Below are positions 51,043-62,879 of a stretch of DNA of 64,000 nt, piece by piece. Each line of letters starts with the position of its first letter. Positions within the stretch are counted from its first letter, which is position 1. Position numbers and translations under genes: made by a program. This DNA comes from Daphnia pulex (Eukaryota > Arthropoda > Branchiopoda > Diplostraca > Daphniidae). Below the pieces are notes generated by a model. It ran no database searches. It was not told the origin of the DNA and saw nothing but the letters and a program-made list of their open reading frames with translations. Location of the stretch: positions 7,214,501 through 7,278,500 of the forward strand of contig NC_060028.1 of assembly GCF_021134715.1 (NCBI RefSeq), read 5' to 3'.

Positions 51043-54000
51043 GCATCCGAGCTTCTTGGAGCTGGCTCTGAGCGGTGGCGTAGTGCGATAGAGGCAGGCC
51101 GGTGGAGGCTGCGGCGGCGGCCGCCGCGTTCTGCAGCGCCGGCGGCAGCGAGGCGTACGTGAAAGCCGGTCCCAGTCCGTAATTGGCCGCTCCTATATGT
51201 TGTATATAACACAGAATAGGGTAATAAGCTACACACAGTATTATATATATAAATACGAGAACATGTCCTTCGCGTTTCATCACAATCCCGGCGACATTAT
51301 TGTAAAGAGCTAATAAGGAAAATCAGTCTGTAATCCTATGCTGCGGGGATATTCTTGTATTACAACGAACGAGATTATAATTATTTATTTTTTCTTTTTG
51401 GTTTCTGTACGTCATTGTCATTCCCTTTCTTAAATGGAGCCATTCCACTTAATTGGAGTAATGCGATTAGGCCTAGGTCCAACATTCCTGCAGCTCTAAA
51501 TTATAATCGGAACCCAACAATTCTTTTTTGTTTTTTGTTTTTTTTTTTGGTGGTGGTGGTTGGACGGCCGAAAATGCACGTTCATTTATTACGGAGGAAA
51601 AACTAAGTTATAGGGCGACTCGGCGCGGTATATAACACCCAGGGCGATATTATAAATCACTTTTGGGAGGGGGGTCCGGCATCAGTGTGCTGTGTTGCCC
51701 AGCAGCTCCTACTATCTGGCCGCCCTATAGATCTATATATAAACAGTCAAAACGGCGAGAGTCCTCTATAGATATAGCCCTTTTGATGATTTATTTGACA
51801 GAGATGTTCATTTTTCCTATTCATCAGAAATATCTCACACCAAATAAGTTCCAGCCTAGCCGTGTCTGCTGAGTTATGCGCTTTGCACTTCACTTCCTAG
51901 TTAGTCGAAACCCGAAACCCCATCCACAACGTATACGTACGTACGTACGTGTGTGTTTCTATCCATCTAACGGAGCGCGTCTTATTATATAACGCGCCGT
52001 CGTACAGTCGTCTTTCTAGTTAGCATATCTCTATTTATAACGACGCAGAGCGCGTCCTCCTCCTCGGCTATGCGCCCGTGGAACTTTGATAAGGAAGAGA
52101 CGACCGTCGCCGAGTTTTCAACCGAATCGAAATCAATCTTCCCATCTCTCTCCTAGTCGTTCCTTTCTCTCACGAAATGTTTTTGTTCACCAGCTCGTCG
52201 AGAGTATTATAACTGGTGTAACGTCTCCCCCATTAAGAAAGACTGATGCTATCCAAACTGGCCAGAAATAGACCCTCGAGGGGGGAGGGGGGGGAGGGTC
52301 CTATCGCCCGCCCAGCACCATTGGCGAAAATAATACATTTGCGCAAAACTGACAACTGAGACAAGAATAAAAAGAAAAAAAGAATAAGAAAACTAGAAAA
52401 GTGAAAAAAACTTACCGGCGGCTGCGGCGGCGGCTGCAGCGCCACCGAAGGGGAACGAAGTGTCGAATCCTCCGTTAGCGGCGAATTGGCTGGCGGCGTA
52501 GGCGGCCGTCGGGTAGTCGTAGAACCCGGAAGCGACGGCGGCGGCGACGGCGGCCGAGGCGGCCGCCGAATTCAAACCGCCAGCGCCGGCCTGGTGGTGC
52601 GACTGCGGGTGCAGTTGCATCAAGCCGGGTGGCGTCACCGCGTACGGCGACGGATACAGCAGCTGCGGGCCGACACTGCAAAGAGAGAGAATGAAATAAA
52701 TGATGAAATTAATAAATGAATATAATTACGGTCCCATATCAAACATGACGACGCAATAGATCCATTCCATTTTTAATGAAAAAACCCAAAATGGCGACGT
52801 CACAATTCTAATTGAAAAAGAAAGAGGCCGACGGCCTGTATGGCGATGACAAGTTGAGGCCCGTGACATTAAGCTTCGCTACGAAAAGACCCGTCGTTAA
52901 GCTTGTCGCTCTCGGACACACACACACACACTTGCACTATATTAGTGCAGCCCTTCTCGATCCCCTATACAGTTATGATCATTATTATTTGTCGTTACTC
53001 CCGTCGGTCCCTCGACTCTGACAGAGAAGAGCAAAAAACCCCAGCCAAAATGGAGGGGTCGTACGGTCCAGATTGCCTTTAAGCTGGACAGTCACACACA
53101 AAAGAAATCTATAGGCGTCCAAAAATAAAAGCGAGAAAGAGAAAGGCAAAAAACGGATCTATGGCGCCGGAAATCTCATTTTCCCCCGCAAAAATGAAAA
53201 AAAGAAAACAAAAAGAAGGATCTTATTTTTTGTTGGAAAATGAGGAGACACAAGGCAAACAAATAGACAAGGAACAGACGTCAGACCAGTAGTAGTGTAG
53301 AACAGTAGCCTGACTGGGGCCTATTAAGACGTCACCCCGTCCCACACGCAAAAATCTAAACGTTTCAAAAAGAAAAAGAAAAAAAAAAACAACAAAACAA
53401 AAAAGTCAGTCCGAGTGTCATTTTTGGCTTCGATCCTGTACGCAGTCCGTCCGTCACGCTGATTATTCCGATTCCCCTCCGCAAAAAAAAAAAAATTAAT
53501 TCACTGCGATCGGAGAGATGATTTGGCTGTAATACAGCGATCAACTCCAATTAAAATCTCCCTGAAACCTCTTGCATCATTCAGGAGAGGGGAGGAATGA
53601 TAAGGAGCTGGCAGCCAAATAAGCAGCTCGGCTCCTTCATCCTGGGAAGGAAGGATCGAGAGAGAGAGAGAGCTTTATATATAAAAGGGCGGCGACTTTT
53701 CAGCTTGTGAAAGTCATTGAAAGTCTAAACAAACGAAGCGGACCCTCTCCTCTCTGCTTCTGCTGCTGCTGTTCTCTCAGTCATCAGACAACGAGCTTTG
53801 ACACGCTTGTCACTCCAGCTGTTGGTCCATTCAACACACACAAATCCAGCCAAGGAGGGAAGCAGCCCGGTACGACAAGACGCGGGGGCCGGACGGATAT
53901 GTCGAAAACGGTTCCGGCTGAATGACGCGGAAATCCCATCCGGCCAAAGTTTCTCATAATACTGACAAAAAAAAACCTCTCGTCCAAATCAATTTGCCTA

Positions 54001-57000
54001 TCGAGGACAAGAGAGCCGAAGACGATTGGAACAACAACAACAACAACGACAGCGCGGTCTGAATGTTATACCACGACAGCTGGAACCGCCGGCCTCTCGT
54101 CTAAAGCTATATACCGCCGGGGGGGATATTACAGCATAGCATAGAGAAAGACACCCGCTTTTATCTTTTTTTTTTTTTCGCTGGGGCTCTTCTATTTTTC
54201 TTCTTGTCTTATTTTTCTCTAGTTGTCTCTTCTTTGTCTTTTTTTTTGTCTTTTCACGTTTCTATTTATAACTGAACTCGCCTCGACTCTCCTCTCTCTC
54301 TTAACACAAGACACACACAACACACAAAAGACGGTGCCGTTCTGTGCCGTTCCGTTGTCAAGTCTCTCAGCGGTCGAAACTTTTCTTCGATTTTTTGTTT
54401 TTTAATTCTTTTCTTTTGACTGTCGTTGAGATTTTAGTTGTACTGTATACGTGTATATTTATAACGAAGCCCCTCCCAACAAACTATAAGAGTAGTATAT
54501 ATATGTCGAAAGATATCGATTCAACTTGTCACTATCCGCGTTCCCATACAGTAGTTTCTCTGTCACAATTAGCCTATGGGTTGGGGGCGAACGGAGAGTT
54601 GATGTGCACCAGTGGAGTTTACATTTGTTTTCTTTTCTTTTTACACTCTATAACTTTTTTCCCTCGCCCCCTTTCTTCTCTTTTTTATGATTGTCCTGAT
54701 TTGATTATTAGCAACAGCAGACTGGAACGCTCTCGCGGCCACCCAAGTCGAGAAAGAGAAGGTCAACCGAAAGGCAAAACCTCTAAAATAGAAATAGAGG
54801 AGGATGAAATTTATTTCTCCTTTCCCGTTTATTACGACTAATCGTTAACGATAATAGTCAGGAGGGTCTCTAACTATGCTCCGCCGCATAAGCGCTAGTT
54901 CCTTTGGCGACGGCAGTCTTTGGCCCACTGTTCCAATTGGTTCAATTTGAATCTAGGAGACACACACAAGAGCAGGGGAGGCTGGGGTGGGGTGCATAGG
55001 GTCCTTTCCAATACATCTTCATAAAGTTGCGTGGAAATAGTTGTAAGAGTAGTAGTAGTATACTATAGGTAGCAGCCGAAAAACCCCAAATGGATGGCTT
55101 TAAGAGTGTCTTGTGTGTGTGTGTGTGTGAAAGTTGTTTTCCGACTTCCAAGAAATAAATAAAAGAGGCGGGCGGACTATTCTAGCCGGGCGAGAAGGGA
55201 AAACTCCGAGTGGATATTATATGTGTACAAGACTCTTATTCTTCTCACAACATACGTATTATATCTACTAGCCCCCCGGCTGGCTGTTGCGAATATATCT
55301 AATGCCAAATCCTTTTTTCCCTAAGTTTCTTTTTCTTTGGGAGGGGTGACACATCGCGCGTCACTCCTCCCTATCTAAAAAAAAAAAGAAAATGAAAAGA
55401 CAAGAGAAGAAAATTGCCGGAAAGGTCAACGAATCTGCCACGGCCAGCAAAGGATTTGGAAGGGGCCAAACAATTGCCGGAGCTCGATCCCGCCCGCGCC
55501 CTTGGCTTCATTCCGGCTAGTAACTAGTACGACGATATTACGTGTACGGTTTGCTGCTGCTATACCAGTCCTCCCTCTGACTCTCTAAGCTCTTTCTATG
55601 TAACGTCGTCGATCAGACATACGCATCTGATTAGTTGCTCCATGATCCAATTCCCCTTTTCTTTTTTTCTTTTCTGTGATCCTCTGGTCCTGATAACAAC
55701 TTCCCCCGGAATCAAAAAAAAAAGAAAAAAAAAGAAAAAGAAAATCAGATGGAAATGAAAAAGAAGAAGCTGCTGGCCGAGCCGTTCCATCATGGGGCAA
55801 GGAAGGGCGGCCAACAACAGAAGAAGAAGAAGAACTCCATATGTGTGATAGAGAATGAGAGAAACAAAAGCCTGTCTACATATAAGAGCGCTGACGATGT
55901 CAGTTCCAGCTCGCGAGAATTCATCATTCCCCTCCTTCTTCTTCTTTTGCTCTCGCCCGTTCCTCGCATTTGTTTTTTTCTCTCCTCTTTACGACAGTCG
56001 AGATAGACACACACATTGTGTGTGTGTGTGAGATGCTTCTGCTGCTATAAAGTGTTAAAGAATTATGTAAAGGCGAGAGAGAGAGAGCTAGACTCGATTC
56101 CGAGAAAACCCGAATCGCCAAGTTCCAGGACGGAGATACACACGGAAGAATCTAGGACGCCCGTCAGTGACACACACACACAGAGAAGAGAGCGGAGGAG
56201 TTGATCCAGGCGAGAGAGACGAATAAGGTCGCGGCGCGGGCGTCGAAGGGGAAATAAAAATTTCGGAGAGACGAAAGAAAATTGTCTCTCGTATTTCCTG
56301 TCATAGTCGACGGTCGGAGCGGATTTTCTATTCCCCCCTCCACCCCTCCCAAACCCTCCAGTGTATAGACACACTCGAATCGATCAGTCCTCTCGCGACA
56401 GCATCTGTTCCAGTGCGTCTCTTCCAGCCGGAGAGAGATAGAAGGAGCTCGTCGTATATCCAGGGCCGAGGAAATGAACAAAAAAGGGGACGACCAAATG
56501 ATGGGGGGGATACACACAACGCAACCACAACAACAACAGAAGCAATACCTCGGATGCATCAGCTATCTAGGAGCCGAGTCGGTTGCATTGCAATCGTGAC
56601 ATTCATAGTTGAATGGCGGCCAAAACGAGAGATGAGAGAGAGAGATGAGGGGGAGAAAAAAAATCAACTTTTTGTCGTTTTTCTATTGGGTCCGTTTTCT
56701 TCATCACGCAAAGACTCCGGGAGTCACTTCAAAAAGAGACACAGGAAGGAGGAGGAGGGAAGAGGAGGGAGGATGGCGAACGGGTATAGGTCGTGGTGGG
56801 AAGAAGGATCGCTTCGGGGAAGAAAAGACAACAACAACCAAAAAATGGTGCAGGACACCAACTCGCAATTGAGAGAAGAAGCGCCTATTCTGGTTGGCTA
56901 GGGAATGAGGCCAAGAAAAAATGTAAGAAAAATCTGGTCCGTCCCTCTCAATCTAGTCGATCTTGGGGGAGGGGAAGACAACAACAACAACAACCTAAGA

Positions 57001-60000
57001 CAACAACGGAGCGGGGGAAAAAAATCTGGACAGGTTTCAGGAATCGCAAGAATGAAAAATCGAGGAAATTTCGTGGAATCGCCCAGCGTAGTTGAACTCG
57101 CTAAAGGAGGAAATGAATTCTGAATCGTTCTGAATCGTATAACATTTAAAACACCTAAGGCCAAAAAAGGAAAAATTCCGCCAAACTATTCCGCGAGTGC
57201 ACCGAGTCCCTTCTGTCTGCATCCGCTGGAGTCGGATGTATTTTTTCAGCGAGGAATTGGTAAAACCAGCGGATCGAAGATTTGGTTTCAACATTTTACG
57301 TTTGATACTACACGACATTATTGCCAAAAATCAGAAGGTGTGAAAGATGTGGCGATCCGGATTTTGATTCATTGCGCCAAGATTTTTTTAAAAATACGCG
57401 GGAAAGAAAAACAAAAGAATAAATAATGATGCGTCATCTAGTTGAACCCGTATGGATATATTTTATCTGGCCCGGCATTCGCCAAAAGTTTAAAAGACCA
57501 TAGAAGAAGTTCTCCTTTTTTTCTAAATGTAGTATAGTAATTCGCCCTTTTTTATATTTTGTTATGCTTCTTCTTCTTCTCCGTTCACATTCTTTCGGAC
57601 CGGTTCCGCCTTCCGACTTTGAGAAAACAGAGCAAAAAAGAAAAGGAACGAACAAGAAGAAGAAGAAGAAGAAGAGGAAATGACAAAAGCTAAGTCGGGC
57701 TTAACATCCATCTAAAGATAGATGGGCAGGCCAGGCATACACACACACACACACACAGCACAAGGAGGAGGAGGAGGAGGAGCGAAAAAAAGAAAGAAAA
57801 AAGAAGAAGAAGAAGAAAAAAAGACTCACTGGCGTTACTCGTCGCTCCCTTAAGTCAAATCAAGTCAAGTGAAACGAAAACGCGCGGCAGCAGCAACGGC
57901 ATGGCTATCACTACTCATCTCGGATTGCTCAAGGCAAACCGCGCCGCCCCCCTTTTTCATAATATCTCCCAATCCTCCCTCTGTGATACTCTCCCTTCCC
58001 CCCATCTATCTCTATCAAATAATACTCATGGATAGACTGTAATAGAAGTATTAGACAATTTCTCGTTTTTCGGGTCGGATTTTTCAACGCAACAACAGCA
58101 CCAACAACAATGGACACTCCCCACCGAGTCTGTGACAGATATCTATAAAAATGACAGGTGTTTATATAGTACTTAAAAAAAAAAACGGAACCGTCGGTCT
58201 GGAAATGATAAAAAACCATTTGTCCGGCCGTCCATTCTCGATCGTCGACTTGTCTGCGTGCAAAACTCGTAGGGTCGAAACGGATGCGGCCCTTCGACCT
58301 CTGTTTTTCTACTTTCCCGTGCGCGTGTGTATGTGTGGGAGGGGAGAGAGAACAAGTGTGAACACATATGGTCGAGTCTGTGCTATATGTACACACACAC
58401 ATATAAGCACAGGGAGAAAGAAAAAAGAGCTGGCACAAATCTATGTAAAACGCCAAGTCGATTCTGTTCGGCTGTTGTATCATTTCGGGTTTTCTATATA
58501 TATATAAGACGTATGTATAATCTCTTTCAGGAGAAGTCTATTCTGATGATTATGATCGCCATCAACTTGTCAACGCCTCGATAAACTATGACGTGTGTAG
58601 AGGCTAGCTATTACAGACCGGAGAAGAACCCAAATCATAATTGTATAGAGCCAATCATATAACTCTTTCTCTCTCTGGTTTGGTAACGTACGTCGTTTCT
58701 GGCTGTCTGGCGTCGTTTCTTATTTTTTGGTTGGGGTTTCTTTGATTAATTCAGACTCGGTGACACCAATTAGGTAATAACGGACGAGCGTCTATGACGT
58801 CATTGACCGACTCACTCCGTCTGACAGCTCGGCCATAACGAAGTTGCGCTAGTTTCTATATCCTTCTTCTTTTATTGACGTAAGCAAGTTTTTGTTTTTG
58901 ATCCACCGCACGGGGAACTTAACGCCAACCCTTCACCCCTTCTTTTTCCCCCGGTATACGTATGCACACGTATAGTATGACGTCATTCCATATAGTATTA
59001 GTATATACACGGGGAGAATATAGAACCTAGCGGGCAACCTGCCAACAAGAATCTATACAATCTACTGGCGTGCAGAAAACGTATGCTTCGGCTAAAAAAA
59101 ATAAGAAAAAAATGGTGGCGCACACACACGACAGCTATAGGAGGGACGACGACTTTTCGAGAGGTATGTACACTATATATATGCTATCTAACCTCGCATC
59201 GTCGAGCTAAGTAGATTTCCCTATTGGCCTCGCTCTGCTTATTTCTCTCTCTCTCTCGCGCCCCCTTTCTCTCGTGATCGGCGTTGGGCTTCCCGTAAGA
59301 CCCAAAAAAAAAGAAAAGCGGAAGAAAATGTAACCCTCCTTTATTCTTCCCGGAAGAGGAAAAATAAAGAAGCTGCTGCTGCTGCTGCTGGAGACTCACT
59401 GTTCCGTGCATACGGCATTATCATATTGATTTATAAGTCGCACGCGCCTATATAGCTATACATAACGAACACGGCGACACACACACACACAACACAAAAA
59501 ATCGAGGCGCACATGAAATTGAAAAAAGCAAAATGGCGAGAGAAAAGAACGAGAGAGAGAATAAAAAGCTTAAAAAAGGAGGAAAAAAGAAACAACACAG
59601 CTGGCAAAGAAAAAGAGAGTGTGAATCTGAGTGTGTGTGTGTGTGTGTGTGTGTGTTTGGACGGGGCCGGGGCTTGTGGCGGGCAACTGTGAAGAGACAA
59701 CCCACCCCGGAAAATAAAAAGAAAATAAAATTTCCAACCCCGGCCCTGGGCGTCAACAGATTTCGCTCTGCACGGCTCTGCTCACGAAAAGTCCTCATCT
59801 ATAAACCTCCTCGTTTTCTTCTTCCCGCGCGTTTTAGCGATCCCGACCGAGAAAGAAGAAGAAGAAGAAAGACATGTGTGTGCGCTATATAATCCCGTGC
59901 TGCCTAGCTGCTGCCTGAAACTGTTATTTAGAGTGATATAGGCCCGTCCTTGGTCTTCTTCTTTTTTATCCCCAATGCCTCATGGTGTATAAAAGACCAA

Positions 60001-62879
60001 AGCGTCGAGATGCCAAAACAGCTGATAAACACAGCCATTCCCGCACTAGAGCGCCAAAAAAGATGGCTTTTGTATAGCCCATCCGAGTTTATAGAGATTC
60101 TTTCACTGGGCGATCAAACCGTTGGACCATTTCCGTTTGATACACACACACACACAGCATCGGGCGCTGGAAAACAACTGGAATCTAGGCCATTGTTTTT
60201 TTATTCGTGAAAAAAGAGTATAGAGAAATCGAAATTGATCAAACTCACCCGTATTGGCCTTGTCCGAAAAGTGCAGCTGGAAATCCGGCTCTTAGGGCGG
60301 CCGCCAATGGGAATCCTGGAACATTTTTTTTTTGTTTCAAAATATAAAAATTTGAATTATTGGCAATTTTTGTATGACGTCATTTAATAAGAAATACATT
60401 TCCTTTCCCTCCCTATTTGACTTTTACGTCTACCATACGGTGCCTAACATGAAAAGAGCCTATACACTACGGTACTAACTTATATGGCGGAAGCACAACA
60501 GGCCCTTCTTGCCGGTTATGATAATAATGAGGGTGTTTGTATAGATACCGGAATCCATCCAGCCGAGGGGAGGAGGACGGGTGCCAACACGTAACACAAA
60601 CGGCCGTAAAAACACAGACGGAGCAGCAGCAGCAGCAGCAGCCGCAGCGCTGGGCCGTGGAACATTTGGAATTTTTTCTTCTAGCTCTTATATGACTAAA
60701 CAACCAGCATTGTGAACGTCGTCGTTTACGTAACGGATATCTCTCCCTTTTCTCTATATCCCCAAAAAGGGAGGACAGAAAGAAGAGGAAGGGAAAATAA
60801 AAGGGGGGAATGGAGCTGCTGATGGTGGTGGTGGTGGTGGTGGTGCATGGCGTGTCCGATCTATTTGTACATGGTCGTATAAATAACCGGATAAACAGTC
60901 AAGCAGAAGTATATAAGGAAAAAAGGGCGTCACCAAATGATTTCTTTCAGTGTTGTTTCATCAACTCGCAACTCAAAATTTAAAAAAAAAAAGTTTGAAA
61001 AACAAAAAAAAAAGAAGAAAAAAAACCCGAAAAAATAAAAATCCAAACCCCGCAAATCAACACTAAAAAACAAAAAAATCCAGAAAAAAGAAAATGTGGG
61101 TAAAAAAATAATACCTGATTGAAGGTTGCCTCTGGGTTTAGCGCCCAGGTAGGCCAGGTTGACATTGGCTTTGCGGCCGTCGATGATGGGGTTGGCGTCT
61201 TTGCAGGCTCGTTCGGCCGCCAGACGATCCGACATGGTCACCTATTTGTTGGATGAATAACAAGACACGAGACACAACGCAGAACACACCAATGAATCTC
61301 TTTTTTTGTTGTTGTTGTTGTGAAAGAAAAACACAAAACGGCACAGCACGAAAAACAACACACACGCCATAACACACAGAGAGAGAGAGAGAGAGATGAG
61401 ATGCCAAAAAGGAACAACGAAAAGAATATATAATAATATATATATAAAAGAAGAGAGAACATGCGCCCCGAAACAAAACCTAAAAAATCATTATCGTCGA
61501 TAGTTGAAACAAGTTTTGCATCTTTTTTGTTTGTTTTTTTTTCCCGGAAGAAAATAATAATAATAAAAAAAAATTCAAAAACAAGAGAGAGACAATAACG
61601 GACACGCCGTTTGGGGCGGTCACGAAAAAAAGGAGGGTTATTGATGGTTTTGAAAAGAAAAAGCTAAAAGCAAACTATAACCCTCCCGCCCGTTCTGCTG
61701 GACCCTGCGCTCGCATCTGTTATGTCGTCGTCACATTCACTTTTCTTTTTTGGCTTTGCCCTTTTTCCCAGCTGAAATAAAAAAGCCCGTAGACAATTCC
61801 TGGAAACCTTTTTGCTCCGGCGTAATATTCTTGTCCGCACACTTGAGCAAACACAGTACGGCGGCCAACAAGTGAACCAAAAAGAGATAAAACAAAGCAA
61901 AAATTACGTTTACCAAGCACGCCAAATATATAATCGGAATAAAACCTATTACCAGTATTACCTAGATTACATGGCTTTTATTTCTCAATTTCAAATTTCG
62001 CGCGCTGTTTATAAGCCAGGAAATTTTCGATTGATGTGCATATACGGCTGCGGTCGGCACATTTTATATATTTTCTTTCTATTTGTTATCGTAACAGAAC
62101 AGACAGTCACTAAAGTAAAAAATAAAAAAGGACAGTGTGCATTGGTGTAACTGACGGTTGCGACCCCCTTTGCGCCATATGGACGCAGGAGGAGGAGGGG
62201 GTACACACACAAAAGGCCCAAACTGACAGCCTGTCACAGGTGCACCCACCGCCGCCATCTCGTCAGCAGCAGCCCCCGTGTCTGAACCAAAAAACCCCGA
62301 ACCGGCCCAACCAGCACCGAGTGATGTCTAATGTTGTCGCTCATTTCCCTTTTTCGTTTTTAAAAATTCTCTGATGGGGGCCTTATTATTTATTTGAAAT
62401 AGACGGGGGGATTTTGATCGGGAACTGATTTTGAATTATAAATCGGGATGATAAGAAAAAAGACTTACGAATCCGTATCCGCGTGATTTGCCCGTCTGGC
62501 GGTCGGTGATGACGACGGCCTCCTCGATTTCGCCGTAGACTTGAAAGTGTTCGCGCAGACTGGAGTCGGTCGTGTGGTAGGGCAGTCCGCCGACGAAGAT
62601 CTTGGTGAAGGTCGTGTCTTTGATGGAGCCAGAGGCTGAGGATCCCGACGTCGACGATCCCGTCGAGCTACTACTCGATCCCGACGATCCCGTTCCGGCC
62701 ATGGCGCCAATACCACCAGCAGCACTGATTAAACCGACGACCGAACTGCTGTTGCTGCCGCTACTGCTGCTCACGCTCCCGCTCCCGCACAGGCCGATGA
62801 TCTCCAAGTCGCTGATGGAGTGCTGGTGCTGGTGCTGCTGTTGTTGTTGTTGGTTCAGGTGATGGTGAGACATCAACAT
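51038..62879 (-). CDS. RBM24: RNA-binding protein of the RBM24/RBM38/SUP-12 family
   Basis: Five minus-strand exons (62469-62879, 61115-61241, 60249-60315, 52416-52675, 51038-51192) join in frame through GT-AG introns of 1227, 799, 7573 and 1223 bases to give 339 residues. Seen: a histidine, glutamine, serine and glycine-rich N-terminus (1-91), then one RRM (about 92-170) with RNP2 KIFVGG at 93-98 and RNP1 KSRGYGFV at 131-138. It continues into [20 protein letters not shown], the signature end of the RBM24 RRM. After it come an alanine, tyrosine and proline-rich tail and the C-terminus LQEARMQ, like the vertebrate ending. Known of the family: binding GU-rich RNA, muscle splicing control and mRNA stability. 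The start is the first ATG after an in-frame TGA 27 bases upstream. The long low-complexity N-terminus is unusual, because vertebrate members start almost at the RRM. Exon 3 (67 bases) cannot be skipped without a frameshift. Confidence 0.92.
51193..52415 (-). other. RBM24: RBM24 intron 4
   Basis: 1223-base intron between exons 4 and 5. Contains an ACGT self-complementary repeat (51935-51950). No further exon recognised. Confidence 0.8.
51935..51950. repeat. ACGT self-complementary repeat
   Basis: Four perfect ACGT units, each a palindrome, in RBM24 intron 4. Confidence 0.9.
57655..57825. repeat. compound microsatellite cluster
   Basis: GAA-type repeat, then an AC run (57739-57757), an AGG run (about 57763-57782) and A-rich GAA repeats in succession within RBM24 intron 3. 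Confidence 0.85.
59631..59656. repeat. GT dinucleotide microsatellite
   Basis: Thirteen uninterrupted GT units in RBM24 intron 3. Confidence 0.95.
60622..60642. repeat. CAG trinucleotide microsatellite
   Basis: Seven CAG-type units in RBM24 intron 2. Not part of a coding exon in the model. Confidence 0.9.
60823..60845. repeat. GTG trinucleotide microsatellite
   Basis: Seven to eight TGG units in RBM24 intron 2. Confidence 0.9.

Larger units (their letters stand above)
52676..60248 (-). other. RBM24: RBM24 intron 3, 7.6 kb
   Basis: Very rich in simple repeats: CA, GA, GGA and GAA cluster at 57655-57825, GCT at 59372-59390, GT at 59631-59656. A plus-strand TATA-like element with an initiator-like TCAG lies at 53678-53704. 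No alternative RBM24 exon was recognised on the minus strand. Open frames up to 184 codons (57929-58483) cross repeats and are not credible. Confidence 0.7.
60316..62468 (-). other. RBM24: RBM24 introns 1 and 2 (around exon 2)
   Basis: Sequence on either side of exon 2 (61115-61241). Carries CAG (60622-60642) and GTG (60823-60845) repeats, long A-rich and T-rich stretches and GA repeats. No extra exon was seen. Confidence 0.7.

Noticed and set aside
53707..53925. 72-codon frame after the intronic TATA motif as a gene
   Set aside because: It begins at GTG, lacks an ATG start and has no protein features.
56005..56031. CA/TG inverted repeat as a structured RNA
   Set aside because: It is just a CA run next to a GT run, which pairs trivially.
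57929..58483. 184-codon minus-strand frame in RBM24 intron 3
   Set aside because: Crosses CA repeats, has no RBM24-like content and no flanking splice sites in a usable phase.
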